Source: Pseudomonas sp. HN11
GTDB lineage: Bacteria; Pseudomonadota; Gammaproteobacteria; Pseudomonadales; Pseudomonadaceae
Assembly (NCBI RefSeq): GCF_021390155.1
Contig: NZ_CP089985.1
Span: 1,313,001 to 1,377,000 of the forward strand
Reading direction: 5' to 3'
Length of the DNA: 64,000 nucleotides
Shown in pieces: positions 1 through 6,888 of the stretch; positions within the stretch are counted from its first letter, which is position 1; each line of letters starts with the position of its first letter. The translations under genes were made by a program, and so were the position numbers. Below the pieces are notes generated by a model. That model had not been told where the DNA came from. It ran no database searches and saw only the letters and a list, made by a program, of their open reading frames with translations.

Positions 1-860
1 CCAAGCCGTTCGAAACCCACCATAACGCGCTGGACATGGAAATGTTCCTGCGTATCGCGCCGGAGCTGTACCTCAAGCGCCTGGTGGTTGGCGGCTTCGA
101 AAAAGTGTTCGAGATCAACCGCAACTTCCGTAACGAAGGCGTTTCGACGCGTCACAATCCAGAATTCACCATGTTGGAGTTCTACCAGGCCTACGCCGAC
201 TACGAAGACAACATGGACCTGACCGAAGAACTGTTCCGCGAACTGGCGCAGTTGGTCCTGGGCAGCACTGACGTGCCGTACGGCGACAAGGTATTCCACT
301 TCGGCGAGCCATTCGTGCGTCTGTCGGTGTTCGACTCGATCCTCAAGTACAACCCCGAGCTGACCGCCGATGACCTGAACGACATCGACAAGGCCCGCGC
401 CATCGCCAAGAAAGCCGGCGCCAAGGTGCTGGGTTTCGAAGGCCTGGGCAAACTGCAGGTGATGATTTTCGAGGAGCTGGTTGAGCACAAGCTGGAGCAG
501 CCACACTTCATTACCCAGTACCCGTTCGAAGTGTCGCCGCTGGCCCGTCGCAACGACGACAACCCGAACGTCACCGACCGTTTCGAGCTGTTCATCGGTG
601 GCCGCGAAATCGCCAACGCCTACTCCGAGTTGAACGACGCGCAAGACCAGGCCGAGCGCTTCATGGCCCAGGTGGCCGACAAAGACGCCGGCGACGACGA
701 AGCCATGCACTACGACGCAGACTTCGTGCGTGCCCTGGAATACGGCATGCCGCCGACGGCCGGTGAAGGTATCGGCATCGACCGCCTGGTGATGTTGTTG
801 ACAGACTCGCCGTCGATCCGCGACGTGATCTTGTTTCCGCACATGCGGCCACAAGCGTAA
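1..860 (+). CDS. lysS: Lysine--tRNA ligase, class II (3' part)
   Basis: C-terminal part of cytoplasmic LysRS, which charges tRNA-Lys. The 5' end lies before the window; the reading frame begins at base 3 ([20 protein letters not shown]). Class II motif 2 is seen as [15 protein letters not shown] and motif 3 as [12 protein letters not shown] near the C-terminus. The protein ends 5 residues after the conserved LFPHMRP, the usual end of bacterial LysRS. A strong intrinsic terminator follows 17 bases after the stop. Base use matches the neighbouring core genes. Identity is secure; only the missing N-terminal anticodon-binding part cannot be checked. Confidence 0.97.
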   Translation, partial: KPFETHHNALDMEMFLRIAPELYLKRLVVGGFEKVFEINRNFRNEGVSTRHNPEFTMLEFYQAYADYEDNMDLTEELFRELAQLVLGSTDVPYGDKVFHFGEPFVRLSVFDSILKYNPELTADDLNDIDKARAIAKKAGAKVLGFEGLGKLQVMIFEELVEHKLEQPHFITQYPFEVSPLARRNDDNPNVTDRFELFIGGREIANAYSELNDAQDQAERFMAQVADKDAGDDEAMHYDADFVRALEYGMPPTAGEGIGIDRLVMLLTDSPSIRDVILFPHMRPQA

Positions 861-876
861 CCGTAGCGAAATCCAG

Positions 877-903
877 AGCCGCCTTTTATAAGGCGGCTTT
901 TTT
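877..903 (+). terminator. Intrinsic terminator of lysS
   Basis: Perfect 9-bp stem AGCCGCCTT / AAGGCGGCT with a 4-base loop, followed by a run of six T. It ends lysS transcription before the separate TetR gene. Confidence 0.9.
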
Positions 904-966
904 ATGTGGCGTCTTTAAGCGTCAAGCAAACAGCGCCAGGTTTTGATCTATTCAAGGATGTGTGTC

Positions 967-1683
967 GTGAACCGCGTAACCGCTCAAGAAGGCGCCGCCG
1001 GCGTTGCCGCTGCCGTGGCTGAAAGCGTCCAGTACCAGGGCCGCAAGGCCAGTCGTCGGGGCAGCGAGCAGCGCAGGCAAGACATTCTCGATGCAGCCAT
1101 GCGCATTGTGGTTCGCGATGGCGTACGAGCCGTGCGCCATCGCGCGGTGGCGGCGGAGGCTGGGGTGCCATTGTCGGCCACCACCTACTATTTCAAAGAC
1201 ATCGATGATCTACTCACCGACACCTTCGCCCAATACGTCGAGCGAAGCGCCGCGTTCATGGGCAAGCTGTGGGTGCGCAACGAAGGCCTGCTGCGCGAGA
1301 TGGTCGCCTACGGTGACGGCAGCCCGCAGTCACGCTCGCAACTGGCCGATGACATTGCGCGGCTGACCGCTGATTACGTCTTGCGCCAACTGACCAACCG
1401 TCGTGAACACCTGATGGCCGAGCAGGCGTTTCGTCAGGAAGCCTTGCTCAACCCGCGCCTGGCCGAGTTGGTGCGTTCCCACCAGCAGATTCTGTTGCAG
1501 GGCACGGGGCAGTTTTTCCAGGTGCTGGGCTCCCGTGAGCCACGACAGGATGCCAAAGTGTTGACGGCGATAATCAGTCGGATGGAATATCAGGGCCTGC
1601 TGGGCGGCGCAGAGCCTCTGACCGGTGAAGAGATGCTTGAGATCCTCAAGCGTTACATGCATTTGGTGTTGGCCTCGGTCTGA
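967..1683 (+). CDS. TetR-family transcriptional regulator
   Basis: DNA-binding repressor of about 238 residues. The N-terminal helix-turn-helix spans roughly residues 35-80 (RQDILDAAMRIV, then VRHRAVAAEAGVP, LSATTYYFKD). The first 30 residues are a longer-than-usual tail. I chose GTG at 967 because AAGGA lies at 954-958, 8 bases upstream; ATG 958 and TTG 943 have no usable Shine-Dalgarno. The gene is followed after 16 bases by a lipoprotein gene, so the two are probably co-transcribed. In PAO1 the equivalent, from memory, is PA3699. Ligand and targets are unknown. Confidence 0.85.
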   Translation: MNRVTAQEGAAGVAAAVAESVQYQGRKASRRGSEQRRQDILDAAMRIVVRDGVRAVRHRAVAAEAGVPLSATTYYFKDIDDLLTDTFAQYVERSAAFMGKLWVRNEGLLREMVAYGDGSPQSRSQLADDIARLTADYVLRQLTNRREHLMAEQAFRQEALLNPRLAELVRSHQQILLQGTGQFFQVLGSREPRQDAKVLTAIISRMEYQGLLGGAEPLTGEEMLEILKRYMHLVLASV

Positions 1684-1699
1684 CACCGGGGGATGTCCA

Positions 1700-2248
1700 A
1701 TGAAAACCTGGCGTGTGGTGGTAACCGCTTTGTCGTTCCTGCTGCTCAGCGGTTGCCTGGTGACCTTCAAGGACCCGCTGCCGGCCCATGACGCCGCGCC
1801 ACAGGCGCTGCTGGGCCAATGGTCGAGCAAAAATGCCTGGGGCGAACCGCTCAACCTGCATATTACCGTCGTCGGTGAACACCGTTACAAAGCCGTGAGC
1901 TACCCTACAGCCAAGCCGGGCCAGCGTGATGAGTACCTGTTTACTGTTTCGCGCCATGGCAACCGTTGGTATCTGTCGGCGCCACTGCCGGCCAAACTGG
2001 GTGGCAACTTCATACTTGCCGGATTTGAGTTCGACAAAAAAGGCGAACTGGTGGTCTACAGCCTCGACCTTGAACAGATCCATCAAGCCATGGGCCAAAA
2101 GGCGTTGCACGGCAGTACGGTGGAAACCGTCGAAGGTGCTGGCGTATTGGTGGACAGCTCCTTGGACCAGGTGTTTGCCTACCTGGATGACCCTGCCAAC
2201 GCCGATGTATTCGTGGAAGTCGTGCGCTACCAGCGCGCGGGCAAATAA
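1700..2248 (+). CDS. Predicted lipoprotein, function unknown
   Basis: 182-residue protein starting MKTWRVVV. A signal peptide of about 18 residues ends in the lipobox LLSGC, with Cys19 as the lipidated residue. The next residues VTF carry no Asp at +2, so outer-membrane sorting by Lol is expected. The rest is beta-rich and has no motif I recognise. The start ATG at 1700 lies 16 bases after the TetR stop, and the next gene starts 21 bases downstream, so this looks like the middle gene of a short operon. No enzymatic role can be assigned. Confidence 0.8.
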   Translation: MKTWRVVVTALSFLLLSGCLVTFKDPLPAHDAAPQALLGQWSSKNAWGEPLNLHITVVGEHRYKAVSYPTAKPGQRDEYLFTVSRHGNRWYLSAPLPAKLGGNFILAGFEFDKKGELVVYSLDLEQIHQAMGQKALHGSTVETVEGAGVLVDSSLDQVFAYLDDPANADVFVEVVRYQRAGK

Positions 2249-2269
2249 CGTTTAAAGAGGAAGCACCGG

Positions 2270-3546
2270 GTGGACGATTACCAGCAGACGATACGCACCT
2301 TGTCTGATCGCATTGTGCTGGCGCAAACACCGATTCGCGTACTCGACGCCGTGAAGTGGGACGAGAACATTCGCCAGGGATTCCTCAAGGCCAAGGGCAG
2401 GGAAATGCCTGCAGTAGACCGCGATTACTACCTCAACCGGCCACTGTCATTCGACTCCAGCGCGGTGAAGCTGGAATTCCAGAACATCGAGCGCGACATC
2501 ACCCGTCGCCTTGGCCAGTTCAGCCCGGTGGGGCAGATCATGCGCCGCATGTGCAAGGAGTACCGCATGGTGGTGCGCATGCTTGAAGCGCGCGGTACCG
2601 AGGATTTCGGCCTGATCTCCCAGGAACTCTACGGCGCCGCCTCCGATGCGTTCCATGCCGGCGACCCGACCCTGGCCGACCTGGGCCTGATGCTGTCGGA
2701 CTATCTGAACAACATCGATGGCCGTGGCGACTTGAAGGATGAAGCCAAGACGCTCACCGCCAAGGACGCCGTCGCTCTGTTGCAAACACGCCTGAATAAA
2801 GTATTCGGCGAGGCTGAAGAAACCATCCGCGTGTTCGAGTCCGACGGTATTGTCGCCGACGCGGCGGCGGGCGCGGACTACATCAAGATCCGCGCCGACG
2901 CGATGTTCAACGACCGCGACGTGCGCGCCCTGGAAGTGCATGAAGGCCTGGTGCACGTAGGCACCACCCTCAACGGCCAGAACCAACCCATCTGCACCTT
3001 CCTGTCCAAGGGCCCGCCGTCGTCCACCGTGACCCAGGAAGGCTTGGCGATCCTGATGGAAATCATCACGTTTGCCTCCTACCCGAGTCGCCTGCGCAAG
3101 CTGACCAACCGCACGCGCGCCATCCATATGGTGGAGGAGGGGCCGACTTCCTGCAGGTGTTCGAGTTCTTCCGCGAGCAAGGCTTTGAGATGGCCGAAAG
3201 CTACGGCAATGCCAGTCGCGTATTCCGAGGGTCGGTGCCGACCGGTCTGCCGTTTACCAAAGACCTGTCCTACCTCAAGGGCTTTATCATGGTCTACAAC
3301 TACATCCAACTGGCCGTGCGCAAAGGCAAACTGGAACAAGTGCCCTTGCTGTTCTGCGGCAAGACCACCCTGGAAGACATGCGCACTCTGCGCCAACTGG
3401 TCGACGAAGGCCTGGTGGTGCCGCCCAAGTACCTGCCCGAGCAGTTCCGCGACATGAACGCATTGGCGGCATGGATGTGCTTCTCCAACTTCCTCAATCA
3501 CTTGAGTCTGGATCGGATCGAGGCGGATTACTCCAATATCCTTTGA
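2270..3546 (+). pseudogene. QEGLA-motif (DUF1704) putative metallopeptidase, frameshifted
   Basis: GTG start at 2270 behind AAAGAGGAAG (2254-2262). The first frame reads well up to HMVEEG (codons ending at 3142). The family sequence then continues (ADFLQVFEFFREQGFEMAES) in the -1 frame to the stop at 3546. One extra G in the run at 3139-3142 would restore a 425-residue protein. Motifs present are HEGLVH (HExxxH zinc-type) and TQEGLAILMEI, the QEGLA motif whose Glu would be a third ligand. The family includes MATCAP-type tyrosine carboxypeptidases; the bacterial substrate is unknown. As given, translation ends at 3457 with a wrong C-terminus. This may be a real inactivation or a homopolymer base-call error; the downstream half shows no other decay. 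Confidence 0.85.
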
Positions 3547-3560
3547 CGAAACCGGATTAA

Positions 3561-3654
3561 CCTGTGGGAGCGGGCTTGCTCGCGAAAGCGGTAGATCAGA
3601 TAGACATAAGTTGACTGACTCACTGCTTTCGCAAGCAAGCCCGGCCCACATGTG
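3561..3654. repeat. REP pair (BIME-like inverted repeat)
   Basis: Arms TGTGGGAGCGGGCTTGCTCG (from 3563, continuing CGAAAGC) and the inverted copy at 3625-3650 with core GCAAGCAAGCCC, separated by about 35 bases. This is the fluorescens-group REP type, placed after the QEGLA gene and before the hydrolase gene. A second pair of the same family is at 62661-62755. Confidence 0.85.
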
Positions 3655-3700
3655 AGTCTCTGAAAACTTAAAACTGCGAATAATAGCGAGGCTTCAACGG

Positions 3701-4606
3701 ATGAGAATCCTCGGCATTCTGTGCCTGCTACTCACATTGAACGGTTGCAGCTCACTGCTGTTTTACCCCGAGCCCGGCCTGCCGTTCACCCCGCAGAAAG
3801 CGCGCCTGCAGTACCGCGACGTCACCTTGACCACCGCAGACGGCGTAAAGCTCCACGCCTGGTGGTTGCCGGCCAAGGCCGGCGTGCCGCTCAAAGGCAC
3901 GGTGCTGCATTTGCACGGTAACGGCGGCAACCTGGCCTGGCACCTGGGCGGCAGTTGGTGGCTGCCCGAACAGGGCTACCAAGTGTTGCTGCTGGACTAT
4001 CGCGGTTATGGCTTGTCGGAAGGCAAACCGTCGTTGCCGGCGATCTACCAGGATGTGGACGCGGCGTTCAGTTGGATCGACAAGGCGCCCGAAACCCAGG
4101 GCCAGCCATTGATTGTGCTGGGCCAAAGCCTGGGTGGTGCGCTGGCCGTCCACTACCTGGCCGCCCACCCAGAGCGCCAATCCCAGCTCAAAGCATTGGT
4201 GCTGGATGGCGTGCCCGCCAGTTATCGTGATGTAGGACAATTCGCCCTGAGCACCTCCTGGTTAACATGGCCATTCCAGGTGCCCCTGTCCTGGCTGGTG
4301 CCGGACGGCGACAGTGCGATCTATGCCATGCCTCAGCTGACTAGCGTGCCGAAGCTGTTGTTCCACAGCCTGGATGACCCGATCGTGCCCGTGGCCAATG
4401 GCATTCGCCTGTACCAGGCCGCACCGCCGCCCAAGGTGCTGCAGTTGACCCGAGGCGGCCACGTGCAGACCTTTGCCGACAAGACCTGGCAAACCGTGAT
4501 GCTGCGCTACCTGGATGACCCGCAGCACTTCAACGGCCTGCGGCGGTTGGGCGAAATTCCGAACTACCCCACTCCTCACGTTGATTCATCAGAGAGCCCG
4601 CAATGA
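3701..4606 (+). CDS. Alpha/beta-hydrolase lipoprotein
   Basis: 301-residue envelope hydrolase. The signal peptide ends in the lipobox TLNGC (Cys16), so it is probably membrane-anchored and facing the periplasm. The hydrolase fold is shown by HLHGNGGNL (oxyanion loop, about residue 70), DYRGYGLSEG, the nucleophile elbow GQSLGG (Ser143), SLDDPIVP (acid region) and GGHVQTF (catalytic His). It resembles YfhR/BEM46-type serine hydrolases; the substrate is unknown. The stop overlaps the next ATG (ATGA), so the two are translationally coupled. The Shine-Dalgarno is weak. Confidence 0.85.
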   Translation: MRILGILCLLLTLNGCSSLLFYPEPGLPFTPQKARLQYRDVTLTTADGVKLHAWWLPAKAGVPLKGTVLHLHGNGGNLAWHLGGSWWLPEQGYQVLLLDYRGYGLSEGKPSLPAIYQDVDAAFSWIDKAPETQGQPLIVLGQSLGGALAVHYLAAHPERQSQLKALVLDGVPASYRDVGQFALSTSWLTWPFQVPLSWLVPDGDSAIYAMPQLTSVPKLLFHSLDDPIVPVANGIRLYQAAPPPKVLQLTRGGHVQTFADKTWQTVMLRYLDDPQHFNGLRRLGEIPNYPTPHVDSSESPQ

Positions 4607-4929
4607 GCGAAGAACGCAACATGATCCCGCTGATCCTCACCGGCATCGGCACTATCATCGGTACCGTCGGTTGCCTGTGGTACTACGGTTACCTGCACTT
4701 CGCCAAGCCGGAAGATGCGCTGTTGCTCAGCGATTTCACCCTGCTCAAGACGGTACCGGGAGAAGACTACAAGATCTCCCTGACGCCGGCCGCACAAGTG
4801 GCGCAGTGCGTGGATGGCGTGCTGGTGATGTTCGACACCGAGCAGAAAGGCTTGAGCGGTGTGCTGGTGGATAACAAAAAACAGGCGGTGCGGTGCGTGG
4901 GCCAGGAAACGTCACAGCTCCAGCAGTAA
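4603..4929 (+). CDS. Small single-pass membrane protein, function unknown
   Basis: 108 residues, start overlapping the hydrolase stop by 4 bases. One membrane segment at about residues 8-28 (PLILTGIGTIIGTVGCLWYY), then a soluble domain of about 75 residues with two Cys (QCVDG, RCVG). Met7 at 4621 is an alternative start. The coupling suggests it works with the hydrolase. A decayed second copy of this gene lies at 5330-5616. The family is unknown to me beyond conservation at this locus in Pseudomonas. Confidence 0.75.
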   Translation: MSEERNMIPLILTGIGTIIGTVGCLWYYGYLHFAKPEDALLLSDFTLLKTVPGEDYKISLTPAAQVAQCVDGVLVMFDTEQKGLSGVLVDNKKQAVRCVGQETSQLQQ

Positions 4930-4956
4930 TCCGAATGCACCGCGTGTGAAATATTT

Positions 4957-4984
4957 GGAACCGCTTTGCTTAACAGGCCACTCA
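4957..4984 (+). promoter_or_regulatory. Putative hrp box (HrpL-type ECF promoter), copy 1
   Basis: GGAACC at 4957-4962, 15 bases, then CCACTCA at 4978-4984. This fits exactly the HrpL consensus GGAACC-N15/16-CCACNNA of type III secretion genes in Pseudomonas. It lies 55 bases before the small gene at 5040. The block is duplicated at 5655. GGAAC-type -35 elements are shared by several ECF sigma factors, so the particular sigma factor is an inference. Confidence 0.65.
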
Positions 4985-5039
4985 ATGGTTTGTCAGCGTT
5001 CGTGGTGGGTAGGTGCGAACCGCCAACCAGGGGAGACTT

Positions 5040-5222
5040 ATGGTCAAGTTGGATGAGATAAGTGCGATAGAGAGGTGGGTGAAAATGTGCAGGACGCAGA
5101 GGCTGGTTGAAGCGCTTGACGAGGGCGCCGCCGAGCTTGCACAAAAGGACCTGAAGGAGCCGCGCAAAGAAAAGCCTGGATATGCAGGTTTCGAAAGCGA
5201 CGAGTCTCCGATCGAATACTAA
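5040..5222 (+). CDS. Small hypothetical protein downstream of hrp-type promoter
   Basis: 60 residues, MVKLDEISAIERWVKMC..., rich in charged residues. No signal peptide or membrane segment. The N-terminal half is probably helical; the C-terminus is acidic (ESDESPIEY). ATG at 5040 is preceded by GGGGAG (5030-5035) at 4 bases; a longer GTG start at 5013 lacks a ribosome-binding site. It sits 55 bases after an hrp-box match. Acidic residues at positions 5-6 argue against a classical type III export signal, so a chaperone-like or regulatory role is possible. No homologue is recognised. Confidence 0.55.
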   Translation: MVKLDEISAIERWVKMCRTQRLVEALDEGAAELAQKDLKEPRKEKPGYAGFESDESPIEY

Positions 5223-5257
5223 ATTTGAAAACACCACCGTTTCTGAGGGTCACAACG

Positions 5258-5286
5258 AAAAAACACCGCCTATCGAGGCGGGGGGC
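5258..5286 (-). terminator. Relic of the lptF-side terminator (unit 1)
   Basis: CCGCCT-atcg-AGGCGG stem preceded on the plus strand by AAAAAA, so the T run is kept for minus-strand reading. It is the positional equivalent of the intact hairpin at 6007-6035 and may still end transcription of the 5040 gene weakly. Confidence 0.55.
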
Positions 5287-5297
5287 ACTCCATTCGA

Positions 5298-5335
5298 TCA
5301 GTTAGCTACGGACAACCGTGGTTTGACCGGCTGAT
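5298..5335 (-). pseudogene. Relic of the 3' end of lptF
   Basis: Read on the minus strand this gives DQPVKPRLSVAN and a stop, against NDNQPVKPRSSMAN and a stop at the true lptF end (6048-6089). Homology ends abruptly at the GCTGAT shared with the membrane-protein gene. It therefore marks the junction of the tandem duplication, not a gene. Confidence 0.8.
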
Positions 5336-5616
5336 CCTCACCGGCATCGGCACTGTCGGCTGCCTGTGGTACTACGGCTACCTGCACTTTGCCAAACCCG
5401 AAGATACGCTGTTACAGCGACTTCACTCTGCTCAAGACCGTGCTGGGCGAAGACTACAAGGTGTCACTGACCCCGGCTGCCCAGGTGGCGCAGTGTGTCG
5501 AGGGTGTGCTGGTGATGTTTGGTACCGAATACAAAGGCTTGAGCGGCGTATTGGTGAATACCTAAAAGCAGGCTGTTCGCTGCATGGGGCAGGAAACGCC
5601 AAAACTGCGCGAGAGT
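5330..5616 (+). pseudogene. Decayed second copy of the small membrane protein gene
   Basis: Lacks the first codons and has no start. From LTGIGTVGCLWYYGYLHFAK it follows the gene at 4603 closely, with a 12-base deletion in the membrane segment. A 2-base deletion near 5411-5416 (CTGTTACAGC against CTGTTGCTCAGC) shifts the frame. After FTLLKTVLGEDYKVSLTP the frame recovers, but an in-frame TAA stands at 5563-5565 where the intact gene has a Lys codon. The end is disturbed by about 35 unrelated bases before the duplicated promoter block. It is clearly non-functional. Confidence 0.85.
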
Positions 5617-5654
5617 TCCTTCTCAAAAAAAATCGTCCAGCTCCAGAAATATTT

Positions 5655-5682
5655 GGAACGGTTTTGCGTAGGAAGCCACTGA
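5655..5682 (+). promoter_or_regulatory. Putative hrp box (HrpL-type ECF promoter), copy 2
   Basis: GGAACG at 5655-5660, 15 bases, then CCACTGA at 5676-5682. One mismatch to GGAACC-N15/16-CCACNNA, with the same spacing as copy 1. It lies 60 bases before the ATG at 5743. Retention of both half-sites while the neighbouring pseudogene decayed suggests the promoter is under selection. Confidence 0.55.
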
Positions 5683-5742
5683 ATGACTCGTCAGTGTGTT
5701 GCTGGCAGACAACTTACCTGTATCGATTTTGGGAGTATGAAT

Positions 5743-6003
5743 ATGTCTACAATAACGGGTGGAATTGCCCCAAGCTCCAGCTGGGGGGAAATGACCCAGA
5801 GCGCACAAAAGCTGGGCCAGGGTGGAGAGGAGGGTCAGCAAGGCGGCCAGGTAAAAGAGGAAGAGGCGAAGAAGATCATGGATATGGCTATGCAAGGCGC
5901 CGAGTCTAATCGTGCTATAGACCTCAGTAATATCGGTCTCAACGGCTCGGGGAAGGTGCCGGGCATCGACGACGACATCGGCCGTCAGATCTTCTTCTCC
6001 TGA
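5743..6003 (+). CDS. Small hypothetical protein, candidate type III secretion substrate
   Basis: 86 residues, MSTITGGIAPSSSWGEMTQS at the N-terminus. ATG 5743 has GGGAG at 5731-5735 with 7 bases spacing; ATG 5737 is too close. Ile at position 4, Ser at 2, 11-13 and 20, and no Asp or Glu in the first 12 residues match published composition rules for exported N-termini in P. syringae. A Gly/Gln-rich stretch (about 24-36) precedes a charged helix (KEEEAKKIMDMAMQG). No signal peptide, membrane segment or known domain. It is transcribed from an hrp-box match and closed by a strong bidirectional terminator. Secretion is an inference; the family is not recognised. Confidence 0.6.
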   Translation: MSTITGGIAPSSSWGEMTQSAQKLGQGGEEGQQGGQVKEEEAKKIMDMAMQGAESNRAIDLSNIGLNGSGKVPGIDDDIGRQIFFS

Positions 6004-6006
6004 TCG

Positions 6007-6035
6007 AAAAAACCCACCGAAAGGTGGGTTTTTTT
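6007..6035. terminator. Bidirectional terminator between the small gene and lptF
   Basis: Stem AACCCACC / GGTGGGTT with a GAAA loop, A tract before and T tract after. It serves both the plus-strand small gene and the minus-strand lptF. Confidence 0.9.
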
Positions 6036-6047
6036 ATGCAGCATCAA

Positions 6048-6833
6048 TCAGTTAGCCATGGAAGACCGTGGCTTGACCGGCTGATTGTCGTTGGAGATAG
6101 TCACTTCAACGCGGCGGTTCATCGCACGGCCCGAGACGCTGCCGTTGTCGGCAACCGGGTATTCCTTGCCGTAACCCTGGGTCACGATGCGCGAGATATC
6201 CACACCTTGTTGAGCCAGTGCGCGTTGTACGGAAGCCGCACGGCGCTCGGACAGGCTCTGGTTGTACGAATCGGAACCGGTGCTGTCGGTGTAGCCTTCA
6301 ACGATTACTTTACGGTCCGGGTTGTCGCGCAGGAACTGAGCCAGTTTGGTGATGTTCACCAGGCCGCTGGATTTCAGGTCGGACTTGTTAGTAGCGAACA
6401 GCACGTCACCAAACGTTACCAGGGTGCCGCGATCAGTCTGCTTGGCGTTCAGGCTGTCCTGCAGTTGCTTGATCTGTGCATCACGGGCGTCCAGCAGGGC
6501 GCGGGCACGTTCGTCGCCGGCGTTTTTCAGCTTGGCTTCGGATTCGCGCAGCACGATAGTGTCTTTGGCCACTTCAACGCGCTGGTTGGTCAGGTAGGCC
6601 AGCTGGTCGACTTTCTTCTCGTCTTCTTTGTCGCGATAGGCCTTGTCAGCCTTGTCCAGCCATTCGCTGGCGTCCTTGGTTTCCAGTGCCGCCAGCTTGG
6701 TGGCTTGCGGGTTGGTTTGCAGGGCCGAGAAGTTGGTCCGTGCGTTTTCCAGGTTCGCGTTCGGCGGGGTGGAGCAGGCCGCCAGGGCAACGCTCATCGC
6801 CAGCAGGGCAGGGATCATCAATTGTTTACGCAT
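6048..6833 (-). CDS. lptF: OmpA-family lipoprotein, LptF-like
   Basis: 261-residue outer-membrane lipoprotein. Signal peptide with lipobox ALAAC (Cys20); a helical middle region (about 25-135); then an OmpA-type peptidoglycan-binding domain at about 140-250 with TDSTGSDSYNQSLSERRA and GRAMNRRVEV. Length and gene order match lipotoxin F (PA3692) of P. aeruginosa, an AlgU-dependent surface protein linked to envelope stress survival. It is the second gene of an operon with the lipoprotein starting at 7314. Its last 12 codons are copied as a relic at 5298-5335. Confidence 0.85.
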   Translation of the reverse strand: MRKQLMIPALLAMSVALAACSTPPNANLENARTNFSALQTNPQATKLAALETKDASEWLDKADKAYRDKEDEKKVDQLAYLTNQRVEVAKDTIVLRESEAKLKNAGDERARALLDARDAQIKQLQDSLNAKQTDRGTLVTFGDVLFATNKSDLKSSGLVNITKLAQFLRDNPDRKVIVEGYTDSTGSDSYNQSLSERRAASVQRALAQQGVDISRIVTQGYGKEYPVADNGSVSGRAMNRRVEVTISNDNQPVKPRSSMAN

Positions 6834-6888
6834 AGTCGTGTCGTCCTTTCAATTCGATATCAGGTGCGTTGCAGTCACAGGAAGCGTC

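Larger units (their letters stand above)
4629..5335. repeat. Tandem duplication, unit 1
   Basis: Unit 1 runs from GCTGAT inside the membrane-protein gene (4629-4634) through hrp-type promoter, small gene (5040-5222) and terminator relic to GCTGAT at 5330-5335. It contains the intact membrane-protein gene but only a relic of the lptF 3' end. Unit 2 (5330-6085) repeats the same order. Homology is visible in the membrane-protein gene, in the promoter block (4948-4998 with 5646-5702) and in the lptF end. The small coding genes between do not align by eye. Confidence 0.8.
5330..6085. repeat. Tandem duplication, unit 2
   Basis: Second copy of the unit starting at 4629: decayed membrane-protein gene, hrp-type promoter, small gene 5743-6003, intact terminator and true lptF 3' end, closing at GCTGAT 6080-6085. 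Unit lengths differ by about 50 bases because the cargo genes differ. Confidence 0.8.

Noticed and set aside
943..966. Earlier TTG/ATG starts for the TetR gene
   Set aside because: No Shine-Dalgarno at a workable distance; AAGGA is correctly placed only for GTG 967.
3128..3160. Programmed -1 frameshift in the QEGLA gene
   Set aside because: No canonical slippery heptamer or downstream stem at the site; a missing G in a short run is simpler.
3561..3654. CRISPR-like repeat
   Set aside because: A single inverted pair without regularly spaced direct repeats; it is a REP doublet.
4985..6003. Homology between the two small hrp-box genes
   Set aside because: No alignable stretch by eye between 5040-5222 and 5743-6003; only the flanks match.
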